Shown here in pieces: positions 42,960 through 51,766 of a stretch of 64,000 nucleotides of DNA (the stretch's first letter is position 1; every line of letters starts with the position of its first letter). The DNA is taken from the NCBI GenBank assembly GCA_046594915.1, contig JBKJRC010000016.1, forward strand, positions 1 through 64,000. Direction: 5' to 3'. Made by a program: the position numbers and the translations under genes. The notes below the pieces were generated by a model, which saw only the letters and a list, made by a program, of their open reading frames with translations, did not search any database and was not told the DNA's origin. Origin of the DNA: Methylotenera_A sp046594915. GTDB taxonomy: Bacteria; Pseudomonadota; Gammaproteobacteria; Burkholderiales; Methylophilaceae.

Positions 42960-43886
42960 CTAAAAATTTCTTAGCTGTACAACGGTACTAAAAACCTGAC
43001 GCCGAAATCCGTCATTCACCGTCACGTTTTTGTCACCAAGCGCATAGGTATTGGTGTTGGTGTAATTGGTTTCTTTTGCAGTGGCTCTTACTAGCAACCA
43101 AATACGAACAGCTACCACATCTGACCACTCTGTGGATGTTGCCGCGCTGTTAATTTGGTCTGCGTTATAAAATCGGGTGTTGCCTGCTGTATCAGTACGG
43201 CCATATTGAATTTGCATATCCTCAATGTTGCTGGCAACCAAACTTCTAGTCATTGCTGGGCCAGCGGAGAGTGAAACGCGATATAGCGCAGGCACAAGCG
43301 GCGTTTCGGCTGCATCATTGGTGAACGGGCTAACGTAATATAGCGAGGTTTCCACAGCGTAATTAAAGTTGGGTAATTGTGTAAAGCTAGCTGGAGGATT
43401 GCTACCTTTAAAGACCTCTGTACGCTCATAAGCTGAGCGCAAATATAATGTTGTACTGTCCAATACTGTAGTTGCTGTTAGCGCTGCGTGACGAACGGTG
43501 AATATGTCGCCAGTGCGATAGTTCGCATTTGGGACGCAGGCCGTAACTGAGTTGGTGTCGTTCGTACCCCAAACAGGTTGCGATAAATTGACTGCAAAAT
43601 CAACACCACAATCACTCGCAACTGTACCAATATTGGTTGTTGGAATATTAGGCGTTGTGGACGAGATGCCCAAATAGCCTGCGTGCAACGCCTCTTTGCG
43701 TAACACCTCTATTGCATAGCGGCCATTGGTTAAAATTTCTGCGGCTGCATCGTTGGTTTTTTCGCTAAACAGGCTATTTAAAAAAATGCCGCTCACACTC
43801 AGCAAAATGAGTAAACCTATCGCCACCGCAACTAACAGTTCAATAATGGAGAAACCCGATTGCGAGATATGATTGAGGCGACGCAT
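42960..43886 (-). CDS. pilW: Minor pilin PilW
   Basis: Large minor pilin PilW. The class III signal cleaves before FSIIELLVAVAIGLLILLSVSGIFL (Glu5 present). The globular domain includes the PilW-family sequence TNGRYAIEVLRKEALHAGYLG and cysteine-containing loops. It has 308 residues. The start overlaps the last base of pilV. It shares function with PilV, PilX and FimT in initiating pilus assembly and presenting PilY1. Confidence 0.9.
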   Translation of the reverse strand: MRRLNHISQSGFSIIELLVAVAIGLLILLSVSGIFLNSLFSEKTNDAAAEILTNGRYAIEVLRKEALHAGYLGISSTTPNIPTTNIGTVASDCGVDFAVNLSQPVWGTNDTNSVTACVPNANYRTGDIFTVRHAALTATTVLDSTTLYLRSAYERTEVFKGSNPPASFTQLPNFNYAVETSLYYVSPFTNDAAETPLVPALYRVSLSAGPAMTRSLVASNIEDMQIQYGRTDTAGNTRFYNADQINSAATSTEWSDVVAVRIWLLVRATAKETNYTNTNTYALGDKNVTVNDGFRRQVFSTVVQLRNF

Positions 43887-44461
43887 TATTCACCCACCAC
43901 TTTGCTGGTCGTTAATGACATGGTCTCAGTTGTGCCTGCTGTAGCATAATTAACTGATTTTGCATTATCACGGCGGTCAGTCCAAGATAATACAATGGTA
44001 TAGGTTGAAGGATTCGTTCCTGCATGCGTAATTTGCCAACTGGCATCGGGTAATGTCGCTTTAACTCTAGTTTGCCAGGCGCTTAAATCGAAACTCGCCA
44101 GGCTGGCGGCTGTGCAGTTTGAAGCTTGACAATCTGCGCTTGCACTGCTGGGTGTAGATGACAGCACAGCAACATAGGCGCCAGTTAAAGCAACTGTTTT
44201 ATTTGCTTCAATGCGTTCAGAGATTTCATCCGCTAAAATAACAGCCTGCATACGTAAATCTGCACTTTTATTCAGCTTTAACGCACTGGCTTGCAAACCT
44301 GCCTGCCCTAATAAAGTAAACGCAATTAACACTAAGGCAATCAACACTTCAATCATCGAAAAACCTGCTTGTGCATCACTAGCAAGCAGTAATGCGGCGT
44401 TTTGAGGTTTGCGCACCCTCTTGGCTAGGTTTTGTTGTGTTTTATTTGCACTTATATTCAT
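43886..44461 (-). CDS. pilV: Minor pilin PilV
   Basis: Minor pilin PilV. The leader here is long (about 35 residues, including basic KRVRKPQN) and ends in Gly before FSMIEVLIALVLIAFTLLGQAGLQ (Glu5). The PilV-type domain shows the pattern ADEISERIEANK. It has 191 residues. A shorter leader cannot be ruled out, since no convincing ribosome-binding site marks the start. It lies 19 bases after the fimT-like gene and overlaps pilW by one base. Confidence 0.88.
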   Translation of the reverse strand: MNISANKTQQNLAKRVRKPQNAALLLASDAQAGFSMIEVLIALVLIAFTLLGQAGLQASALKLNKSADLRMQAVILADEISERIEANKTVALTGAYVAVLSSTPSSASADCQASNCTAASLASFDLSAWQTRVKATLPDASWQITHAGTNPSTYTIVLSWTDRRDNAKSVNYATAGTTETMSLTTSKVVGE

Positions 44462-44480
44462 ACCGATACTTTCTTGTGTG

Positions 44481-45017
44481 CTAATACTTGGTTGTTTTGA
44501 TATTACCAGTTGCCGCTACAGCGGTACTTTTGGTTGGCGCACTCGGCCATGTACCCACCACCGCAACGGTAACTGCTGCTGCGCCGACAGCCCCTTGACT
44601 GCCATTTGTATTAAAACGGATTGGTGCGGCAGGCCCAGTCAAGGTGATCACAGTAACATCCACTTTATTTTCTATGCGAATCGGGTTTGGTAATGCCGCA
44701 GTGCCTGCATCACATGTGCCGTCTGCATCTGCGTCGTAACAAACCAGCCAACCCCGAACACCCCAATCTGTGCTATTTTGGCAGCCTGTGCCAGCGGCGT
44801 TGCTCGCGCAAGTCAAGACGCGTCGGTTAAGCTTAATAGCCTCACTTTTTGCTTGCTGAAGGCTGGCAGACACCGCACTTGAGACGGAATTTAGTTTAAT
44901 GGAGCGTGTAATTGAAACATAGGATGGCACGGCAACGGCTGAGAGAATACCGAGTATCGCGACGACGACTATTAGCTCAATTAAGTTATAGCCAAGTTGT
45001 TTTTTATTTTTTTGCAT
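44481..45017 (-). CDS. fimT: GspH/FimT-family pseudopilin
   Basis: FimT/FimU-type minor pilin. The short leader MQKNKKQLG precedes YNLIELIVVVAILGILSAVAVPSY (Glu5; Tyr rather than Phe at the first mature position). The GspH-domain pattern LQQAKSEAIKLNRRVL and a cysteine-rich loop CYDADADGTCD follow. It has 178 residues. Some FimT proteins also bind DNA in natural transformation; nothing here proves that. It is the first gene of the minus-strand minor pilin operon. Confidence 0.88.
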   Translation of the reverse strand: MQKNKKQLGYNLIELIVVVAILGILSAVAVPSYVSITRSIKLNSVSSAVSASLQQAKSEAIKLNRRVLTCASNAAGTGCQNSTDWGVRGWLVCYDADADGTCDAGTAALPNPIRIENKVDVTVITLTGPAAPIRFNTNGSQGAVGAAAVTVAVVGTWPSAPTKSTAVAATGNIKTTKY

Positions 45018-45319
45018 CTATTTTTGCGGTTTTTAAAAGTTGTTATTTACTCATTACAAATTGATTTTTAAATTTTCCTATAGTCATCAGCAAACTAATA
45101 CTTTATGCATTGACCGAAATATGCAATTTAATAAAATTAACTGCAAGTAGATTCTGACAAGCGGTTTAAATTTAAGGATAAGCGGAATAAAATGGCTTAA
45201 AACGCCCTATATGCGCGGACCTAACTCGATACTTAACGATTATTATTCGAAACATTTTTGCCCTGCTTGATACAAAACGCTTTATGCTAAAATAGCGTTT
45301 TTTAACGTGTGACTGCGCC
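45018..45319. other. Intergenic region between divergent fimT and lptM
   Basis: About 300 AT-rich bases that must carry the minor pilin operon promoter (minus) and the lptM-lysA promoter (plus). No additional gene is supported; the minus-strand open frame crossing lptM has no pilin, signal or ribosome-binding features. I did not find a sigma-54 motif or a recognisable operator for the pilin side. Confidence 0.4.
45267..45303 (+). promoter_or_regulatory. Candidate promoter, overlapping a hairpin, for lptM-lysA
   Basis: TTGATA (45267-45272) and TAAAAT (45288-45293) with a TG two bases before the latter form an extended -10 promoter with a short 15-base spacer, placing transcription about 20 bases before lptM. 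The same stretch can fold: AAAACGCT (45275-45282) with AGCGTTTT (45294-45301) followed by T, so it could instead be a terminator. I favour the promoter because no plus-strand gene lies upstream. Confidence 0.4.
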
Positions 45320-45511
45320 ATGTTTAACTGCCAAACAAAAGTAACGATATTGCTCACAGCGCTGATTACATTAACCAGTTGCGGCACCAAAGGCCCTTTG
45401 TATATTCCAGAGCAGCGCTACCCGCAAGAAACCAATCAGCCAGCCGCAAACGACAGCAATAAACTGGATGCGAAAAAAACGACTCCAACTCAACCAATTA
45501 TTAAAGAGTAA
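45320..45511 (+). CDS. lptM: LPS translocon maturation chaperone LptM (YifL-like)
   Basis: Short outer-membrane lipoprotein that helps assemble the LptD-LptE translocon. Signal with lipobox LTSC (Cys near residue 21) followed by the hallmark GTKGPLYIP, then a Pro/Asn/Thr-rich tail. It has 63 residues. It lies eight bases before lysA, the conserved position for this gene in proteobacteria. Confidence 0.88.
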   Translation: MFNCQTKVTILLTALITLTSCGTKGPLYIPEQRYPQETNQPAANDSNKLDAKKTTPTQPIIKE

Positions 45512-45519
45512 ATTTAATC

Positions 45520-46788
45520 GTGAATGCATTTGCTTTAAAAAATGGTGAATTACATGCCGAAAAAGTGGCCTTAAGCCAAATTTCTAAAGCGTTTGATACG
45601 CCTTGTTATGTGTATTCTAAAGGGGCATTAACCCAAGCTTTTAGTGATTTTAGCGCAGGTTTAATTGGCACCAATCATCTGGTTTGTTTTGCGGTAAAAG
45701 CGAATCCCAATATTGCCATTTTGAATTTATTTGCAAGCTTAGGCGCAGGTTTTGATATTGTATCTGGCGGCGAACTGGCAAGGGTTTTAGCTGCAGGCGG
45801 CGACCCACAAAAGATTGTTTTTTCGGGCGTGGGCAAAAGTGCAGATGAAATGCGCGCCGCGTTAAATGCAGGTATTTTTTGCTTTAATGTGGAATCGGCC
45901 AGTGAATTAAAGCGATTAAACCAAGTAGCGGGTGAAATGGGCAAAATTGCGCCTGTTTCGTTGCGAGTTAACCCGAATGTAGACGCAAAAACACATCCAT
46001 ATATTTCGACAGGCCTAAAAAACAATAAATTTGGCGTGGCATTTGAAGATGCGATTGCGGTTTACGAGCAAGCCGCCGCCATGCCGAATATTGCGGTGCA
46101 TGGCGTTGATTGCCATATCGGCTCGCAAATCACTGAATTAGCACCGTTTATTGAAGCACTGGATTTGATTTTAGGCTTGGTGGATGCGCTTGCCGATAAA
46201 AACATACCAATTTCGCATATCGATGTGGGCGGCGGTATAGGCATTACTTATTCGGATGAAACGCCGCCTGACTTTAAGCAATATGCCGAAGCGATTTTGG
46301 CTAAGTTAACCCATAAAATGGGGCAAAAAAATATAAAAGTGTTGTTTGAACCAGGTCGTGCTTTGGTCGGCAATGCTGGCTTACTGCTGACAAAAGTGGA
46401 GTATTTGAAACTCTCGACAAGTAAGAATTTTGCGATTGTAGATGCGGCGATGAACGATTTAATGCGCCCCGCTTTGTATGATGCGTATCACGATATTGTT
46501 GTAGTGAATCCGCGCGCAGGCAATACAGAAACATATGAGATTGTTGGCCCAGTGTGTGAAAGCGGCGATTTTTTGGGTCACGACCGCGCGCTTAACTTGG
46601 TGGAAGGTGATTTATTAGCCATTAAATCCGCTGGCGCATACGGCATGAGCATGGCGAGCAACTATAATACGCGCGGCCGCGCGGCGGAAGTGATGGTAGA
46701 TGGCAACCAAATACATTTGATTCGTCAACGCGAAAAAATCACGGATTTATTTGCACTTGAGCAGTTATTACCTATAAAACCAGCTTAA
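45520..46788 (+). CDS. lysA: Diaminopimelate decarboxylase
   Basis: PLP-dependent decarboxylase converting meso-diaminopimelate to L-lysine. The PLP lysine is Lys60 in CFAVKANPN. HIGSQI, DVGGGIGI, EPGRALVGNAG and CESGDFLGHDR (catalytic Cys) are all present, with the C-terminal YNTRGRAAEV segment. It has 422 residues. It starts with GTG at 45520. No terminator with a T tract is obvious downstream; a small AAGAGT/ACTCTT hairpin lies near 46880. Confidence 0.96.
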   Translation: MNAFALKNGELHAEKVALSQISKAFDTPCYVYSKGALTQAFSDFSAGLIGTNHLVCFAVKANPNIAILNLFASLGAGFDIVSGGELARVLAAGGDPQKIVFSGVGKSADEMRAALNAGIFCFNVESASELKRLNQVAGEMGKIAPVSLRVNPNVDAKTHPYISTGLKNNKFGVAFEDAIAVYEQAAAMPNIAVHGVDCHIGSQITELAPFIEALDLILGLVDALADKNIPISHIDVGGGIGITYSDETPPDFKQYAEAILAKLTHKMGQKNIKVLFEPGRALVGNAGLLLTKVEYLKLSTSKNFAIVDAAMNDLMRPALYDAYHDIVVVNPRAGNTETYEIVGPVCESGDFLGHDRALNLVEGDLLAIKSAGAYGMSMASNYNTRGRAAEVMVDGNQIHLIRQREKITDLFALEQLLPIKPA

Positions 46789-46955
46789 ATAATCGCAAGT
46801 ACTTCACGGCCGATTTTTGCTTTTTTATTTTTAGTTTCACCCATGTTTAAGTAGGTGTAAAATCGTGCGCAAGAGTCACCAAAACTCTTACTATAAGTAA
46901 TTGAATTAAATAATAGTTATATAAATTTACCTATCACAATTTAAGGCAGATGAAA

Positions 46956-47120
46956 ATGAATCCATTGGTAATTGCCTTGATGGCGATGATGGTGCTTTTT
47001 TCTGGCTGCGCCTCATCTGGTGGTGCAAGTTCTAGTGTAAATAATGGCGGCTTACCTGAAATCGCAGCTGATAATGAGCCAACTTATGAGCCATTGCCCG
47101 ACATGGTTGCAGCTGAGTAA
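46956..47120 (+). CDS. Small putative lipoprotein (54 residues)
   Basis: A short gene not recognised as a named family. It encodes MNPLVIALMAMMVLFSGC with lipobox FSGC (Cys18), followed by a Ser/Gly-rich and then Glu/Pro-rich acidic tail ending MVAAE. AAGG at 46943-46946 is nine bases before this ATG; another ATG six bases upstream is too close to that site. A strong terminator 14 bases after the stop supports a real, separately transcribed gene. The mature peptide would be about 37 residues, acidic and probably membrane-tethered. Confidence 0.65.
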   Translation: MNPLVIALMAMMVLFSGCASSGGASSSVNNGGLPEIAADNEPTYEPLPDMVAAE

Positions 47121-47133
47121 TTTATTAAGCAAT

Positions 47134-47174
47134 AAAAAAGCGAGGCGCCTTATATTATTTGGCCTCGCTTTTTT
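47134..47174. terminator. Strong bidirectional terminator
   Basis: Perfect 13-bp stem AAAAAAGCGAGGC / GCCTCGCTTTTTT (47134-47146 with 47162-47174) and 15-base loop. T runs on both strands let it serve the small lipoprotein gene (plus) and purU (minus). Confidence 0.93.
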
Positions 47175-47215
47175 GTTTGTTTTTTAGTGTTAACTTAGGC
47201 TTTAATCAAACGTTT

Positions 47216-48070
47216 TTAGTCAAAAATCACCGTTTTATTGGCGTATAACAAAATGCGGTTTTCAATATGCCAACGCACGGCTTTGCTTAATACAATGCGC
47301 TCTAAATCGCGGCCTTTTTGAATCAAATCTTCCACTTGATCGCGGTGCGAAATGCGGTCAATATCCTGCTCAATAATCGGGCCCTCGTCTAACACTTCTG
47401 TCACATAATGACTGGTGGCACCAATCAATTTAACGCCGCGTTCAAACGCGCGATGATAAGGCCGTGCACCGATAAATGCAGGCAAAAATGAGTGATGAAT
47501 ATTGATGATTTTTTGCGGATAACGCGCGACAAAATCGGGCGACAAAATCTGCATATAACGCGCCAGCACAATTAAATCGATGTTGTAATCGGCAAACAAT
47601 TTAAATTGCGCCGCCTCAGCCACCGCTTTATTGTCTTTGCTAACGATAATATGGTGAAAATCAATGCCATAAAATTTGACCAAGGCTTCGGCATCGCGAT
47701 GATTGCTGATAATCAACGGTATTTCGCACGCCAATTCGCCACTTTTATGCCGATGCAATAAATCGGCCAAACAATGGTCATACTGCGACACCATAATCGC
47801 CACACGCGTTTTATGCTCAGACATTTTAAGTTGCCAATGCATGTTAAATTTGCTGGCAATTGGCTCGAATGCTTGCTCAAAGGCACTTTCTGCCAAGTTA
47901 AAATTCGCAATATCCCATTCCACACGCATTAAAAAGAGATTATTTTCTGCATCTTGGTGCTGGTCTGCGTGTAAAATATTAGCATTGTGCTGATATAAAA
48001 AATCGGCAATCGCCGCCACGATGCCTTTGGCGTCTGGGCAAGTGATCAATAGGGTTGCAGTATTTTTCAT
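47216..48070 (-). CDS. purU: Formyltetrahydrofolate deformylase
   Basis: Hydrolyses 10-formyl-tetrahydrofolate to formate and tetrahydrofolate, controlling one-carbon flux; in methylotrophs this can link folate and formate pools. An N-terminal ACT domain (about 5-80) begins LLITCPDAKGIVAAI. The formyltransferase-fold catalytic domain (about 88-284) carries the catalytic Asn/His/Asp set in INIHHSFLPAFIGARPYHRA and GATSHYVTEVLDEGPIIEQD. It has 284 residues. It is divergent from ispH. Confidence 0.95.
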   Translation of the reverse strand: MKNTATLLITCPDAKGIVAAIADFLYQHNANILHADQHQDAENNLFLMRVEWDIANFNLAESAFEQAFEPIASKFNMHWQLKMSEHKTRVAIMVSQYDHCLADLLHRHKSGELACEIPLIISNHRDAEALVKFYGIDFHHIIVSKDNKAVAEAAQFKLFADYNIDLIVLARYMQILSPDFVARYPQKIINIHHSFLPAFIGARPYHRAFERGVKLIGATSHYVTEVLDEGPIIEQDIDRISHRDQVEDLIQKGRDLERIVLSKAVRWHIENRILLYANKTVIFD

Positions 48071-48169
48071 AGATTTTACAAACGATTGAATTAAAAACGA
48101 TTTCTTGAAAACAGTGCCATTATACCGAATTATAAGGATTAACTAATCACCAGCGTTAACCATTTAAAT

Positions 48170-49213
48170 ATGAGCGAAACCATTACAAAACCAGCTACCA
48201 CAGCGCCAGCCGATATCGTTTTAGCCAATCCGCGTGGCTTTTGTGCCGGCGTTGATCGCGCAATTATTATTGTGGAACAAGCCTTAGAAAAATTTGGCGC
48301 GCCGATTTATGTGCGCAATGAAGTGGTGCACAACAAATTTGTGGTGGATGGCTTGCGCGCCAAAGGCGCTGTTTTTGTGAATGAACTAGACAAGATTCCC
48401 GCTGGCAGCACGGTGATTTTTAGTGCACATGGCGTGTCTAAAGCGGTTAGAAAAGAGGCCGAAGCGCGCGGATTAACTGCCTTTGATGCGACTTGTCCGC
48501 TAGTGACAAAAGTGCATATTGAAGTGGCAAAAATGCGCCAGGCTGATATGGAAATTGTGATGATTGGCCACAAAGGCCACCCGGAAGTCGAGGGGACGAT
48601 GGGTCAAGTCGAAAATAAGCCATCAGATGACGACCAGCCTGAAGATGATGCAGTTAGCTTGGGCATGTATTTAGTTGAAACGCCCGATGATGTGCAAAAC
48701 TTAACGGTTAAAAATCCTGAAAAACTGGCTTATGTGACGCAAACCACGCTTTCCATGGATGATGCGGCGCTGGTGATTAACGCACTTAAAGCCAGATTTC
48801 CACTGATTCAAGCGCCCAAAAGCGATGACATTTGCTATGCCACGCAAAACCGTCAAGATGCGGTCAAGATTATGGCGAAAGATTGTGATTTAGTGATTGT
48901 GGTCGGCTCACCGAACAGCTCAAACTCAAATCGATTAAGAGAAGTGGCACAAAATCAAGGCATTGAAGCTTATATGGTGGATAACGCCAGCTATTTAAAA
49001 GCCGAATGGCTGGTTGGCAAACGTAAAATCGGTGTATCAGCGGGTGCGTCTGCGCCTGAAATCTTGGTGAAAGAAGTAATTGCCAAGCTGCAAACTTTAG
49101 GCGCAGCCAATGTAACTGAATTACACGGTGTGATAGAAAGCGTGGTTTTTCAGTTGCCTAAAAATTTAGTTAACGCACCTTTAAGTGTTAACCCAACTTC
49201 AAGCGCAAAATAG
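48170..49213 (+). CDS. ispH: 4-hydroxy-3-methylbut-2-enyl diphosphate reductase
   Basis: [4Fe-4S] enzyme for the last step of the MEP isoprenoid pathway, giving IPP and DMAPP. Conserved Cys in NPRGFCAGVDRA, DATCPLVTKVH and DICYATQNRQ; GHKGHPEVEGTMGQ contains the substrate His/Glu. After this an acidic insertion (about 147-160, including SDDDQPEDD) is present that E. coli IspH lacks. It has 347 residues with a Thr/Ala-rich N-terminal extension. nudB starts 36 bases downstream. Confidence 0.95.
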   Translation: MSETITKPATTAPADIVLANPRGFCAGVDRAIIIVEQALEKFGAPIYVRNEVVHNKFVVDGLRAKGAVFVNELDKIPAGSTVIFSAHGVSKAVRKEAEARGLTAFDATCPLVTKVHIEVAKMRQADMEIVMIGHKGHPEVEGTMGQVENKPSDDDQPEDDAVSLGMYLVETPDDVQNLTVKNPEKLAYVTQTTLSMDDAALVINALKARFPLIQAPKSDDICYATQNRQDAVKIMAKDCDLVIVVGSPNSSNSNRLREVAQNQGIEAYMVDNASYLKAEWLVGKRKIGVSAGASAPEILVKEVIAKLQTLGAANVTELHGVIESVVFQLPKNLVNAPLSVNPTSSAK

Positions 49214-49248
49214 TTTAATTAACACTTTATTTATCCACCTTTTTTAAC

Positions 49249-49704
49249 GTGTTTAACAACTTTAAAATCCCAATTTCCGCACTTGTGCTGATTCATACCC
49301 AAGATTTGCAAGTGCTCATCATGGAGCGTGCCGATAAAGCGGGCTTCTGGCAATCGGTTACTGGCAGTGTAGAAAACGGTGAAACACCCAAACAGGCGGC
49401 GATTCGAGAAGTGCTGGAAGAAACTGGATTGGATGCCAATCAATACGATTTTCAGGATTGGCAAGCCAGCAACATATACGAAATTTACCCGCATTGGCGC
49501 CATCGTTACGCGCCTGGTGTAGTGGAAAATACTGAACATTTATTTGGGTTAACCTTACCCAAACCTTTACCGATTACACTAGCCCCTAATGAGCATATTC
49601 GTTACGAGTGGGTAGATTGGCGTGAGGCGGCAAAACGCGTTTTCTCCTGGACGAACATTGACGCGCTGAAAAAATTAGGCGAACGCCATCGCTTAACTTT
49701 ATAA
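49249..49704 (+). CDS. nudB: Dihydroneopterin triphosphate diphosphatase (Nudix)
   Basis: Nudix hydrolase removing pyrophosphate from dihydroneopterin triphosphate in folate synthesis. The Nudix box reads GSVENGETPKQAAIREVLEETG, complete with the REVxEE core. The NudB-type ending EHIRYEWVDWREAAKRVFSWTN (in part) is also present. It has 151 residues. Start GTG at 49249. A related Nudix function is possible but the NudB match is good. Confidence 0.88.
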   Translation: MFNNFKIPISALVLIHTQDLQVLIMERADKAGFWQSVTGSVENGETPKQAAIREVLEETGLDANQYDFQDWQASNIYEIYPHWRHRYAPGVVENTEHLFGLTLPKPLPITLAPNEHIRYEWVDWREAAKRVFSWTNIDALKKLGERHRLTL

Positions 49705-49744
49705 ATCCTTGATTTTATATCTCTTCTTTCAATAATCGTGTTCG

Positions 49745-49771
49745 CTTTATAAAAAACCCCTTTATAAAAAA
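49745..49771 (+). repeat. Direct repeat CTTTATAAAAAA upstream of nadA
   Basis: Two perfect 12-base copies (49745-49756 and 49760-49771), separated by CCC, lie about 50 bases before nadA. A 15-base period is not typical of a dimeric repressor site; it may be chance in AT-rich DNA. Confidence 0.4.
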
Positions 49772-49817
49772 TAAAGTTATAAAATAAACCATTCTCGTAT
49801 CACAAGCTCAAACTCAC

Positions 49818-50930
49818 ATGCAAACACAAGCGTTAAAATCGATTCCGATTAAATTTGAAAAATTTCAAGCTGTTGATGATGCCGATTGTCAGCGCCGCAT
49901 TATTGCTGCGCGCAACAAACTGGGTAAACGCTTAGTGATTTTAGGCCACCATTACCAAAACGAAGCAGTGTATCGCCACGCCGATTTCACAGGTGATTCG
50001 CTTAAACTATCGCGCTACTGTTCAGATTTAGACGCTGAATTTATTGTGTTTTTGGGCGTGCATTTTATGGCAGAAGTGGCCGATATATTAAGCCGCCCAG
50101 AGCAAGTAGTGGTATTGCCAGACTTAGCTGCAGGCTGCAGTATGGCAGATATGGCTAATTTAGCCAAAGTGGAACGTAGCTATCGTGAGCTGAATAAAGT
50201 GCTGAATTTTGATGAAACAATAACACCCGTTACCTATATCAATTCAGCCGCCGATTTAAAGGCGTTTTGCGGTGAGCATGGCGGCATTGTTTGCACCAGC
50301 ACCAACGCGCCAAAAATCTTAGAATGGAGTTTTGCGCAGCGCGAAAAAGTGTTGTTTTTTCCCGATCAAAATTTAGGTCGCTGGTCTGGCCATAAAATGG
50401 GTATTCCATTAGAACAAATGCCGATTTGGGATCCTGATCAGCCGCAAGGCGGCTTAACGATTGAAGAAATCAAAAACGCTAAAATCTTGTTGTGGAAAGG
50501 CCATTGCGCCGTGCATCAAATGTTCAGGCTGCAAAATATCACTAAATTCCGCGCCGATCATCCCGATGGCTTTGTGATTTCACACCCAGAAGCGCCGTTT
50601 GAGGTGTGTTTAAATTCGGATTTTGTGGGCTCGACTGAATATATCTTAAGAACGGTGAGCGAAGCTGCGCCCAATACCAAATGGCTGGTGGGCACCGAAT
50701 TAAATTTGGTTAATCGTTTGGCTGAGCAAATGAAACCGCAAGGCAAATTGGTGCAGTTTATGAGTCATGTGGTGTGCGAATGCTCGACCATGGCGCGTAT
50801 CGACCCGCAGCATTTGGCCTGGACGCTGGAAAACTTGGCGGAAGGTAATATCGTTAACCAGATTAAAGTGCCAGAACACGATGCGAAACTGGCTAAACTG
50901 ACCTTAGACCGTATGCTGGCTGCATCATAA
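49818..50930 (+). CDS. nadA: Quinolinate synthase
   Basis: [4Fe-4S] enzyme condensing iminoaspartate with dihydroxyacetone phosphate to quinolinate in NAD synthesis. Motifs: LVILGHHYQNEAVY, FLGVHFMAEVADIL, AGCSMADM (cluster Cys), CTSTNAPK, FPDQNLGRWSGHKMG, WKGHCAVH, HPEAPFEV and ECSTMARI. The 370 residues match the long proteobacterial form. Preceded by an AT-rich gap with 12-bp direct repeats; the HIT-protein GTG follows its stop directly. Confidence 0.96.
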   Translation: MQTQALKSIPIKFEKFQAVDDADCQRRIIAARNKLGKRLVILGHHYQNEAVYRHADFTGDSLKLSRYCSDLDAEFIVFLGVHFMAEVADILSRPEQVVVLPDLAAGCSMADMANLAKVERSYRELNKVLNFDETITPVTYINSAADLKAFCGEHGGIVCTSTNAPKILEWSFAQREKVLFFPDQNLGRWSGHKMGIPLEQMPIWDPDQPQGGLTIEEIKNAKILLWKGHCAVHQMFRLQNITKFRADHPDGFVISHPEAPFEVCLNSDFVGSTEYILRTVSEAAPNTKWLVGTELNLVNRLAEQMKPQGKLVQFMSHVVCECSTMARIDPQHLAWTLENLAEGNIVNQIKVPEHDAKLAKLTLDRMLAAS

Positions 50931-51362
50931 GTGAGCGATTGCGATTTATGTAAACCCAGCCTGCACCAAATTTTGTGGCAAGATGATTTTTGCCGTGTGG
51001 TGCTATTAAACGATGTGGATTATCCCGCTTATTGCCGCGTTGAATTGCTCAAACACGTGAAAGAAATGACCGACTTAACACCTTTGCAACGGGCAAAAAT
51101 GATGAAAACGGTTTTTGCGGTTGAATTAGCGTTAAGAGAAGTGACTAAAGCCGATAAAATCAATTTAGCGAGTTTAGGCAACAAAACGCCGCATGTGCAT
51201 TGGCATGTGATTCCGCGTTTTACATCTGACCGTCACTTCCCTAATTCGCATTGGGGCAAAGCGTTGCGCGAAGGTCAGCCATTTATTTTAGACGCCGCGG
51301 CGCTAGAAAATTTAAAACAAAAAACTAAAGCGCATATTGAATGCGCTTTGCAAGTGGATTAG
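50931..51362 (+). CDS. HIT family hydrolase
   Basis: Histidine-triad nucleotide hydrolase/transferase. The triad HVHWHVIPR lies near residues 88-96, preceded by a CDLC metal-type pair at the N-terminus. A DRHFPNSHWG segment is typical of this bacterial subgroup. It has 143 residues. Its GTG start abuts the nadA stop, so it is co-transcribed; the substrate is unknown. Confidence 0.88.
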   Translation: MSDCDLCKPSLHQILWQDDFCRVVLLNDVDYPAYCRVELLKHVKEMTDLTPLQRAKMMKTVFAVELALREVTKADKINLASLGNKTPHVHWHVIPRFTSDRHFPNSHWGKALREGQPFILDAAALENLKQKTKAHIECALQVD

Positions 51363-51376
51363 ATGTAAAGTTTATT

Positions 51377-51407
51377 AAAAGTTAACCCATTTTTAGCGTT
51401 AACTTTT
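51377..51407. terminator. Bidirectional terminator between HIT and ferredoxin genes
   Basis: Perfect 10-bp stem AAAAGTTAAC / GTTAACTTTT (51377-51386 with 51398-51407) and 11-base loop between convergent genes, with T on both outgoing strands. Confidence 0.75.
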
Positions 51408-51432
51408 AACGCTGTTTTATTCGGCCACTGTT

Positions 51433-51747
51433 TTATTCAACCACCAATCGATTCACCACGTTGCCATTGATTAAATGGCTTTCAATAATCTCATCAATAT
51501 CGTCGTTATCCACAAATGTATACCAGATCGCTTGCGGGTAAACTACTAGCAATGGACCTTGTGCGCATCGGTCAAAACATCCCGCGCGATTAATACGCAC
51601 CTTGCCTTCACCGTTTAAACCAAGCTTTTTCACGCGCAATTTCATATAATCAAACGCAGCTTCGGCGCCCTTATCCTGGCAACAAGCTTCACCATCTGGG
51701 CGTTGATTTAGGCAAAAAAAGACGTGATTTTTAAAGTAATTTTTCAT
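51433..51747 (-). CDS. Thioredoxin-like [2Fe-2S] ferredoxin
   Basis: Small cytoplasmic protein of the thioredoxin-like [2Fe-2S] ferredoxin family. Likely cluster cysteines lie in FFCLNQRPDGEACC (about 11-23) and RAGCFDRCAQGP (about 57-61), followed by the family VVYPQAIWY. It has 104 residues. Electron-transfer partner unknown. It lies 19 bases after the glycoside-hydrolase-like gene at the end of a minus-strand series. Confidence 0.87.
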   Translation of the reverse strand: MKNYFKNHVFFCLNQRPDGEACCQDKGAEAAFDYMKLRVKKLGLNGEGKVRINRAGCFDRCAQGPLLVVYPQAIWYTFVDNDDIDEIIESHLINGNVVNRLVVE

Positions 51748-51766
51748 CAGAAATTAAGTTTTTTCT

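Noticed and set aside
45172..45390. Minus-strand open frame across the lptM start
   Set aside because: It overlaps the well-supported lptM gene and shows no signal peptide, domain or ribosome-binding site.
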